DNA of 5,924 bases from an uncultured Verrucomicrobiota bacterium. GTDB lineage: Bacteria; Verrucomicrobiota; Verrucomicrobiae; Opitutales; Opitutaceae. Shown here piece by piece: positions 1 to 5,924 of the stretch. The notes under the pieces are model-generated. The model did not search any database. It had not been told where the DNA came from and saw only the letters and a program-made list of their open reading frames with translations. Position numbers and translations under genes: made by a program. The stretch is from assembly GCA_946481225.1 (NCBI GenBank), contig CAMLNJ010000215.1, forward strand, positions 1-5,924. Reading direction: 5' to 3'. The number at the start of each line of letters is the position of its first letter. The first letter of the stretch is position 1.

Positions 1-1353
<1,353 letters not shown>

Positions 1354-1663
1354 GGGGTCGGGCAAGGAAGTAAGGTAATTTCAAAATCATTGCAACGCCC
1401 TATAGCCAAGGTAACCCGGAAAAGATCACGGCTTCGGACAAGAACAGCCCCGCGGTCCGGTTCTTCAGGAAACTCGGCCGGAAGCCGCACCTCTCGAGGA
1501 AGAACAGAGCCTCGCTTCGCGCGGGATCGTGAAAAAATTATGATTGCTAGCCGTCTTGGCTCAAAGCGCTTCTAAGATACTGTCCTGCTTCGCAAGCACC
1601 CCGCCCCCTGCTCGACAACCACGGCTCCGCCCCGGCCGCCCCAAGCCCCTCCATTCTTCCGCC
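1354..1663. promoter_or_regulatory. Divergent intergenic region between kinase and response regulator
   Basis: This 310-base stretch separates two divergently transcribed signalling genes and must hold the promoters of both. I see no convincing gene in it. It contains AT-richer patches near 1371-1391 and 1531-1545, an exact direct repeat AAGGTAA at 1372-1378 and 1408-1414 (36 bases apart), and a loose inverted repeat AAGAAC/GTTCTT at 1440-1445 and 1460-1465. Neither repeat matches an operator that I recognise. No rho-independent terminator is visible. Confidence 0.5.
1539..1544 (+). promoter_or_regulatory. Candidate -10 box for the response regulator gene
   Basis: TATGAT, one base from the TATAAT consensus, sits in the most AT-rich patch upstream of the receiver gene. 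It would give a leader of about 110 bases. The hexamer 17 bases upstream (TTCGCG) is a poor -35 match, so this could be a weak or activator-dependent promoter, or chance. Confidence 0.25.
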
Positions 1664-2038
1664 ATGGCCAAGATTCTCCTGATCGAAGACGACGATCATC
1701 TGCGTCCGACGCTCGCCCGTTTCCTCGAGAGCCTCGGGCATCAGGTCTTGGAAGCAGCCGATGGAAAACAGGGCGTCGAGATTTTTGCCGACGCCTCGGC
1801 GGACCTCGTCGTCACCGACCTGATAATGCCCGAAAAAGAAGGGCTCGAAACGATGACGGCTCTCCGCGCCACAGATCCGACGGTGAAGGTCATCGCGATC
1901 TCCGGCCTGACGCCGCGCTCGGCGTTTTATCTCCAGCTCGCGACCAAGCTCGGCGCCGATCTTACCCTGCCCAAGCCATTCACGCTCGAAGCCCTCTCCA
2001 AGGCGGTCGACCAAGTGTTGGCCAAGCCACGCGCATAG
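1664..2038 (+). CDS. Single-domain response regulator (CheY-like receiver)
   Basis: This 124-residue protein is a complete receiver domain with no output domain. It starts MAKILLIEDDD, with the acidic pocket at residues 8-11. Asp52 in LVVTDLIMPEKEG is the expected phosphorylation site, Ser80 in VIAISG fills the conserved Thr/Ser position, and Lys104 in LPKPF is the invariant lysine. The frame stays open upstream to a TTG at 1544, but the extra 40 residues are Pro/Arg-rich and unlike any receiver N-terminus, so the ATG at 1664 is chosen because beta-strand 1 begins directly after it. No Shine-Dalgarno sequence precedes it; the upstream bases are pyrimidine-rich. The product probably acts in the cytoplasm by protein-protein contact or as a phosphorelay intermediate. 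Its divergent position beside a sensor kinase suggests pairing, which is inference. Confidence 0.94.
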   Translation: MAKILLIEDDDHLRPTLARFLESLGHQVLEAADGKQGVEIFADASADLVVTDLIMPEKEGLETMTALRATDPTVKVIAISGLTPRSAFYLQLATKLGADLTLPKPFTLEALSKAVDQVLAKPRA

Positions 2039-2051
2039 CCGCTTCTACCTT

Positions 2052-2098
2052 GTAGGCCCGACCGCTGGTCGGGCTGCCAAGCCACCGGCCTAGCCTAC
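2052..2098. repeat. Head-to-head pair of REP-like hairpins (REPIN-type doublet)
   Basis: Two 23-base units face each other with one base between them. On the plus strand, GTAG (2052-2055) is followed by an 8-bp perfect stem GCCCGACC/GGTCGGGC with a GCT loop, ending at 2074. On the minus strand, GTAG (2098-2095) is followed by GCTAGGCC, a GGT loop and GGCTTGGC, ending at 2076; this stem pairs over 8 positions with two G-U wobbles. A GTAG head directly before a short hairpin is the hallmark of REP sequences mobilised by RAYT (TnpA_REP) transposases, and inverted pairs are called REPINs or BIMEs. No RAYT gene is in the window. The pair lies between the convergent receiver gene and tRNA-Gly and may also stop transcription from both sides, though it lacks a T-tract. 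Confidence 0.65.
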
Positions 2099-2134
2099 AC
2101 GCAACAGTCGAGCGAAGCCCGGGAGAAACACCGT

Positions 2135-2209
2135 TGGTGCGCCATGTCGGAGTCGAACCGACCTCTCATGCTTGGGAAGCACACATAATAGCCGATATAC
2201 TAATGGCGC
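2135..2209 (-). tRNA. tRNA-Gly (anticodon CCC), CCA encoded
   Basis: The minus strand folds into a full cloverleaf of 75 bases including CCA. The acceptor stem GCGCCAT/ATGGCGC pairs at all seven positions. The D-arm begins GTAT and contains GG in its loop. The anticodon stem TGTGC/GCATG, which includes G-U pairs, carries the loop TTCCCAA, giving anticodon CCC (bases 2174-2176 on the plus strand), which reads GGG. The variable loop is AGAG, and the T-arm is GTCGG/CCGAC with loop TTCGACT. The G1-C72 and C2-G71 pairs fit glycine identity. The discriminator base is A73, not the U73 found in E. coli glycine tRNAs. Downstream on this strand the REP-like doublet is the only hairpin near the 3' end. 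Confidence 0.97.
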
Positions 2210-2411
2210 GGCAAACGAACGGTTCCAGAGCTAATGCCCGGACCCGCCCGCGCAACTGCGTTTTGCGTCACCGCGTCGATTCTTGAATCGAGCGAGGCGA
2301 ACGTCCTCCGCCGCCGGGGGCGGTCTCGACTCGGATCCGGGGCTCGAATGCCAACGCCGAGACGAGGCGAACCCGCGCCGCCCTGCGCCGGCACGCGCGC
2401 CATCCCCGCGG
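2210..2411. other. Gene-free gap between exosortase stop and tRNA-Gly
   Basis: About 200 GC-rich bases hold no gene that I can support. They must contain the tRNA promoter on the minus strand unless the tRNA is read through from upstream; no clear -35/-10 pair is visible. A perfect 7-bp-arm palindrome, TCGATTCTTGAATCGA, lies at 2276-2291. No T-tailed terminator follows the exosortase gene. Confidence 0.4.
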
Positions 2412-4088
2412 TCACTTGCTTTTCACGGGAACCCCGAGCTCGACCAAACCGTCGAGCACTTCCACCAGGAGCGGCTCGCCGGCGATCTCCTCCCATTCGC
2501 GGTTGGACGAGATTCGCACGAAGGCCTGCGGCTCGACGCGCCGCACGCCCTGCTCGAAAAACACCTTGAGCTGGTCGCGCCACGATAGCGGGTCGAAGAC
2601 CCGGAAGGGCTCCCCGGCCACCAGATGCCAAAACCACACCCGCTGCGGATACTCCCCCTGCCGGAACACCCGCTGCTCCGCCTCCTCCGCCGCGCGGCCG
2701 TCGGGCAACGGCAGCGCCCTGCGCGCGCTTTTCGCCCCGTCCATCACCCACCCCGCCCCGGGCCAACACGACTCGGGCGTGTGCGCCGCCACCGTGCTGA
2801 CAGAGGTCTTTCCCGCCGGCCACCAAGCCACGTAAACCGTCACCTGCGCGAGCCCCCGGGCATCGCGACGCTCGTAGGTGCGTTCTAAGAGGTGGTCCGT
2901 CTGCAAGGCATCGAAATAATAATAAAGATCGTCGCGCGTTCTCACCGTCCATTCCTCGGGGCCCTGCGCCGGCACGAGGCGCGCGAGGTCGGGCGCGTTG
3001 TCCCCCTTCGCGCCGCCGCCCTCGGTCCGCGCCGTCACGTAGCCGAACCACGAACCTGCCAAAATCAGACAAACCACCGCCCACGCGCCGGCCACCCAAT
3101 CGCCGCGCGTGTCCGCCCGTCGATCCAGACTCTCCGGTCCCGATCGCGGCGAGGAAGCCGCCACCAATGCGACTTCGCGTCCCTCGAGCGCGACCGCGAT
3201 CCAGGCGAGCAAGGCCGTGGTGACGCCGAGCACCGCGAAGCCGAGGCCATCGTGCCAGGCGCCGGCGATGTCGACTCCTCCGCGCGCGAGCAAGGTCAGC
3301 GCGAGCGAGCGAAAAAAATTCGTCACCAAGGCGAGCGGCGCCGCCGCAAGCACAAGCACGGCGCGCCGCCCCGCCGAGCGCAGCATCAGCGCCGAGAGCA
3401 CGAGCCCCGCGAGCACGCACGAGACGAGGCTGCGCACCCCGCTGCAGGCCTCCTCCACTCCCACCGAGGTGACGCCGAGGTGGATCACGTTGCCCGCGCG
3501 CATCGCCGGAATGCCGAAGAGCCGCAAGGTCTCGACCACCCCTCCCGTTATGAGCTCCTGAAGCGAAACCGTCAGACGCGCGTAGGTCGCCGGCGGCAAG
3601 GGCGCGCTGAGCAGGACCACGGCCGGGATCACCAACGCCGGCCAGCCGGGCCTTATCCAACGAACCCCTCGCCCCGCCGCCAGCGTCCCGGCGAGGACCG
3701 CCGCCGAAGCCGCCACGAACGAAAGAAGAAAAAGCGCGGGCACTGACGACCACCCCATCGCCACCGCGTAGACGGTGGCGAAGAGCGCCGAGACGAGCAT
3801 CACCGGGCCGACAAGGCCGACAATCACCGCCTGCGCGCCGCGTCCGAGCCCGCGCGGCGGCGCCGACGCGGAATCCTCGAGCGCGCGCCGCCACAGGAGA
3901 AAGACAACCGGAAGGGCGAAGAACCCATGCGACAGATCGGGATTGGTCCGCCACTCGGGCCAGAGCCGCGCGGCCCAGACCAGGAGACCGAGCGCCGCGA
4001 GCGCGCAGGCCTCTCCCGCCAGCCGCTCCGCCCGCGACCAAGCCCGCGCCTTGGCGAGCCAGTGTCGGGCTTGTCCGAAAAGATCCAT
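2412..4088 (-). CDS. Exosortase with fused EpsI-type C-terminal domain
   Basis: This 558-residue inner-membrane protein should recognise and process PEP-CTERM-like C-terminal sorting signals on exported proteins. The N-terminal part (about 1-310) has around eight hydrophobic helices and the exosortase landmarks: NPDLSHGFF (49-57), a GIPAMRAGNVIHL stretch (192-204), and the proposed catalytic triad Cys215 in EEACSGVRS, Arg260 in TNFFRS and His279 in AWHDGLG. A further helix at about 332-350 leads to a C-terminal domain of about 200 residues with the EpsI-like motif AAHTPESCWPGAGW (434-447), expected in the periplasm. In many exosortase loci EpsI is a separate protein; here both parts share one frame, as in some described exosortase subfamilies. 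I cannot assign the subfamily. The start is the ATG at 4088, 49 bases after the small membrane protein gene, with no Shine-Dalgarno sequence. It may be the last protein gene of a run starting at prfA. No substrate gene with a CTERM signal is in the window. Confidence 0.93.
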   Translation of the reverse strand: MDLFGQARHWLAKARAWSRAERLAGEACALAALGLLVWAARLWPEWRTNPDLSHGFFALPVVFLLWRRALEDSASAPPRGLGRGAQAVIVGLVGPVMLVSALFATVYAVAMGWSSVPALFLLSFVAASAAVLAGTLAAGRGVRWIRPGWPALVIPAVVLLSAPLPPATYARLTVSLQELITGGVVETLRLFGIPAMRAGNVIHLGVTSVGVEEACSGVRSLVSCVLAGLVLSALMLRSAGRRAVLVLAAAPLALVTNFFRSLALTLLARGGVDIAGAWHDGLGFAVLGVTTALLAWIAVALEGREVALVAASSPRSGPESLDRRADTRGDWVAGAWAVVCLILAGSWFGYVTARTEGGGAKGDNAPDLARLVPAQGPEEWTVRTRDDLYYYFDALQTDHLLERTYERRDARGLAQVTVYVAWWPAGKTSVSTVAAHTPESCWPGAGWVMDGAKSARRALPLPDGRAAEEAEQRVFRQGEYPQRVWFWHLVAGEPFRVFDPLSWRDQLKVFFEQGVRRVEPQAFVRISSNREWEEIAGEPLLVEVLDGLVELGVPVKSK

Positions 4089-4137
4089 GCGTTTCGAGAG
4101 CGCCGACTATTCGCCGCGCGCCCCCCGAGGCAACCAG

Positions 4138-4395
4138 TCATGGAACCGGAGGCCGTGGGGAAGATTTCGCACGCCGGGCGGCGATGCGACGCCACAACCG
4201 CACGAAGCAGTAAACCACGGTCGCCATGACAAGCCAGGGGAGCTCGATCACAAGAATCCACGACACCCACGTTTTCAGCGGCGCGAGGTCATCGATATAC
4301 CAACCCATAGCGGCCAACGCGAGCGTGCCCGCGACCACCAGGACCACGATCAGGCGAAAGAGCCCCTCCTGATAACGCGGATCTTCCTCCCACAT
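4138..4395 (-). CDS. Small protein with two predicted membrane helices, function unknown
   Basis: An 85-residue protein that I do not recognise. An acidic, charged N-terminus (MWEEDPRYQEGLFR) precedes a hydrophobic helix at about 13-31. A short polar turn (WYIDDLAPLKT) links to a second helix at about 43-66, and the tail is strongly basic and proline-rich (RLWRRIAARRAK, then PRPPVP). By the positive-inside rule the basic tail should be cytoplasmic, which makes a helical hairpin with both ends inside. It is believable as a gene because the hydrophobic pattern is far from the Arg/Ala/Pro-rich look of the shadow frames, and because it fills the space between prmC (51-base gap) and the exosortase (49-base gap) on the same strand. 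No Shine-Dalgarno sequence is visible. Its position suggests co-transcription with both neighbours; an exosortase-related role is only a guess. Confidence 0.72.
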   Translation of the reverse strand: MWEEDPRYQEGLFRLIVVLVVAGTLALAAMGWYIDDLAPLKTWVSWILVIELPWLVMATVVYCFVRLWRRIAARRAKSSPRPPVP

Positions 4396-4446
4396 GCGCC
4401 CGATCTATCGGCCCGGGGCCGGCCGATCAACGAACAATCTCCGGTC

Positions 4447-5301
4447 TCAACGGCGGGCGAGGACGAAGCGCGGGCGACCGCTGAGATCAGCGCGCGCGTC
4501 GCTCTCGCGCAACCCCGCGGCGGCGAGCGCGGCAAGAAGCGCCGCGTGCTGGGCCACGCCGGTCTCCAGCGCGAGCAGGCCTCCCGGCGCGAGTCGCGGC
4601 GCGGCGCCGGCGATGATTTTTTTCAAATCACTCAGGCCGGCGTCGGGCGCGACGAGCGCGGAGCGCGGATCATGCACGCGCACCTCGGGCTCGGCCTCGG
4701 CCACCTCGGCGTCGGTCAGATAAGGCGGATTGCTCACGATCACGTCGAAAACCGCGTCGGCGGGCAGGGCGGAAAACCAGTCCGACTTCAAAAACGCGAC
4801 GCGCTCGGCGAGCCCGGTCGCGGCGGCGTTTTCGCGCGCGAGGGCGAGAGCCTCGTCGCTCGCGTCGACGGCGGTCACCCGCGCGGCGGGCCAGGCCTTG
4901 GCGAGCGCGAGAGCGAGCGCGCCGGTGCCGGTGCCAAGATCGAGCACGCGAGGCGCCGCGCCCTCGGAGGGCTTGGCGCGTTCGAGAACGAGTTCGAGCA
5001 GCTCCTCGGTCTCGGGACGCGGCACGAGGGCGCGCCTGTCGCTTTTCAGAACGAGGCCGCCCCACTCCACCGTGCCGAGGATGTGTTGGAGCGGCTCGCG
5101 CTGGGCGCGGCGCTTCACGAGCGGGCGGATTTTGTCCAGTTCGGGCTCGGTGAGCAGACGCTCGAACTGGATGTAGAGCTGCATGCGCTTCAGCCCGAGC
5201 GCGTGACCGACGATCTGCTCGGCGTTGAGACGCGGCGACTCCACGCCCTTCGAGGCGAAGAAGTCGGTCGTCTTGGTGATGATCTCGAGCAGCGACAGCA
5301 T
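4447..5301 (-). CDS. prmC: Peptide chain release factor N5-glutamine methyltransferase PrmC (HemK)
   Basis: PrmC uses S-adenosylmethionine to methylate the glutamine of the GGQ loop of release factors, which improves termination. The 284 residues match the usual family length. The N-terminal helical domain (about 1-85) includes QREPLQHILGTVEW. The family motif LVPRPETEEL follows at 92-101. The Rossmann SAM-binding loop VLDLGTGTGALAL is at 119-131, with the motif II acid at Asp146 (VTAVDAS). The catalytic NPPY is at 191-194, which is the substrate-glutamine binding motif of N5-glutamine methyltransferases. The start is the ATG at 5301; an in-frame TAG only six codons upstream (5319-5317) limits any extension. 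No Shine-Dalgarno sequence is seen. It lies directly downstream of prfA, which encodes its substrate, a frequent arrangement in bacteria. A large inverted repeat sits in the gap between them. The enzyme is cytoplasmic. Confidence 0.97.
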   Translation of the reverse strand: MLSLLEIITKTTDFFASKGVESPRLNAEQIVGHALGLKRMQLYIQFERLLTEPELDKIRPLVKRRAQREPLQHILGTVEWGGLVLKSDRRALVPRPETEELLELVLERAKPSEGAAPRVLDLGTGTGALALALAKAWPAARVTAVDASDEALALARENAAATGLAERVAFLKSDWFSALPADAVFDVIVSNPPYLTDAEVAEAEPEVRVHDPRSALVAPDAGLSDLKKIIAGAAPRLAPGGLLALETGVAQHAALLAALAAAGLRESDARADLSGRPRFVLARR

Positions 5302-5318
5302 GATGGTCAGAAGGGACT

Positions 5319-5396
5319 AACCACGAACCACACGAAATACACGAAAACCCGAGCACTGCATGGCTTCCTTTCGTGTATTTCGTGCCTTTCGTGGTT
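5319..5396. repeat. Imperfect 28-base inverted repeat built of 9-base CACGAA units
   Basis: The left arm (5319-5346) and the right arm (5369-5396) are inverted copies matching at 25 of 28 positions; the three mismatches are adjacent. The loop is 22 bases. Each arm holds three CACGAA (or TTCGTG) cores spaced exactly nine bases apart, so every arm is itself a short tandem array. The element fills most of the 102-base gap between prfA and prmC. In RNA it would form a long stem-loop, and on the minus strand it lies just after the prfA stop. It could act as a processing or attenuation site or as a dispersed repeat. I recall similar ACCACGAA-type arrays in Verrucomicrobia intergenic DNA, but that is memory, not a search result. 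Confidence 0.8.
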
Positions 5397-5403
5397 CTAA
5401 ATC

Positions 5404-5924
5404 TCAGTCCTCGTCGTCGTCGCCCGAGGCGGCACGTTTCATGTCGTAGGGCTGGCCGGTCAGCTCGGCCAACTTGCGCTCGAGGTCGGCTTTTTGCATC
5501 GCCTCGATCACCGACTCGATCGCGCCTTCCACCACCTGCGGGGGGCTGTAGAGCGTGAGGCCGATCCGGTGGTCGGTGAGCCGGTTCTGCGGAAAGTTGT
5601 AGGTGCGGATGCGCTCGCTGCGGTCGCCGGTGCCGATCTGGCCCTTGCGCTGCGCGGCGTATTTCGCGGCCTCGTCATCCTGCTTTTTCTGGAGCAGGCG
5701 CGCCCGAAGCACGGCCATGGCGCTGGCCTTGTTTTTTATCTGCGAGCGACCATCGGCGCAGAAGACCATCAGCCCGGTCGGCTTGTGGATGATGCGCACC
5801 GCCGAGTCGGTGGTGTTCACGCCCTGGCCGCCCGGACCGCTGGCGCGTTGCACGGTGATTTCGAGATCCTGCGGGTCGATCTGCACGTCGACCTCCTCGG
5901 CCTCGGGCAGCACCGCGACGGTGA
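5404..5924 (-). CDS. prfA: Peptide chain release factor 1, RF1 (partial, N-terminus beyond right edge)
   Basis: This is the C-terminal 172 residues, about half of a normal RF1 of roughly 360, so the PxT stop-codon recognition region lies outside. RF1 recognises UAA and UAG in the ribosomal A site and triggers release of the peptide. The frame runs to the edge and begins [13 protein letters not shown], matching the RF1 segment before the catalytic domain. The catalytic loop [17 protein letters not shown] places GGQ at bases 5824-5832; its glutamine is the residue methylated by PrmC, encoded next door. Further family blocks are [35 protein letters not shown] and a final [13 protein letters not shown] ending in an acidic tail. 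The RTYNFPQ..DHR block and the continuity of the sequence favour prfA over prfB. A GTG at 5913 is an internal valine codon, not the start. It is likely the first visible gene of the prfA-prmC transcription unit. Confidence 0.97.
   Translation of the reverse strand, partial: TVAVLPEAEEVDVQIDPQDLEITVQRASGPGGQGVNTTDSAVRIIHKPTGLMVFCADGRSQIKNKASAMAVLRARLLQKKQDDEAAKYAAQRKGQIGTGDRSERIRTYNFPQNRLTDHRIGLTLYSPPQVVEGAIESVIEAMQKADLERKLAELTGQPYDMKRAASGDDDED

Noticed and set aside
1544..1663. A 40-residue N-terminal extension of the response regulator from a TTG
   Set aside because: The added residues are Pro/Arg-rich and unlike a receiver. The first beta-strand begins right after the ATG at 1664.
2056..2074. 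A simple rho-independent terminator for the response regulator
   Set aside because: The stem is strong but no T-tract follows, and the mirrored second hairpin with the same GTAG head fits a REP doublet better. A terminator role is still possible.
2200..2415. A GTG-start 71-residue frame overlapping the exosortase stop by GTGA
   Set aside because: The GTGA overlap looks like translational coupling, but the product is an Arg/Pro-rich string with no recognisable feature and it ends inside tRNA-Gly.
2200..4041. A 613-codon minus-strand frame across the exosortase region
   Set aside because: It is an offset frame of the exosortase. The exosortase frame has the catalytic motifs and membrane helices; this one is Arg/Gly-rich without domain features.
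3775..5400. A 541-codon open frame on the plus strand
   Set aside because: It lies antisense to the exosortase start region, the small membrane protein and prmC, all with clear or plausible products. Its translation is low-complexity Arg/Gly/Ala-rich with no motif. It is a high-GC shadow.

Overview
The window is GC-rich, and long spurious reading frames run antisense to its real genes. It reads as chromosomal DNA of a free-living Gram-negative bacterium. My best guess is the Verrucomicrobiota, probably an Opitutus-like lineage. The guess rests on an exosortase carrying an EpsI-type C-terminal domain, on intergenic repeats built from CACGAA units, and on the absence of recognisable Shine-Dalgarno sequences. 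It is an inference and not proven by any marker gene here.

Layout, left to right. (1) Positions 1-1353, minus strand: the N-terminal 451 codons of a membrane sensor histidine kinase (two membrane helices flanking a CHASE3-like sensor region, then PAS and the HisKA phosphoacceptor helix). The ATPase domain lies beyond the left edge. (2) Positions 1354-1663: a divergent intergenic region holding the control sequences for the kinase and the next gene. (3) Positions 1664-2038, plus strand: a stand-alone receiver-domain response regulator, a plausible partner of the kinase. (4) Positions 2052-2098: two head-to-head REP-like hairpins with GTAG heads. (5) Positions 2135-2209, minus strand: tRNA-Gly(CCC) with encoded CCA. 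(6) Positions 2412-4088, minus strand: an exosortase fused to an EpsI domain. (7) Positions 4138-4395, minus strand: an 85-residue protein with two predicted membrane helices. (8) Positions 4447-5301, minus strand: prmC. (9) Positions 5319-5396: a large imperfect inverted repeat. (10) Positions 5404 to the right edge, minus strand: the C-terminal half of prfA.

The minus-strand genes prfA, prmC, the small membrane protein and the exosortase lie in one direction with gaps of 102, 51 and 49 bases, so they could be co-transcribed. prfA and prmC are a functional pair: PrmC methylates the glutamine of the GGQ loop of the release factor, and that loop is visible here. The exosortase belongs to the protein-sorting system that handles PEP-CTERM-like C-terminal signals on exported proteins. 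No substrate gene is in the window.

No wholly new system is evident. The items most worth a second look are the fused exosortase with its small membrane neighbour, the REP doublet, and the 9-base-periodic inverted repeat inside the prfA-prmC gap.
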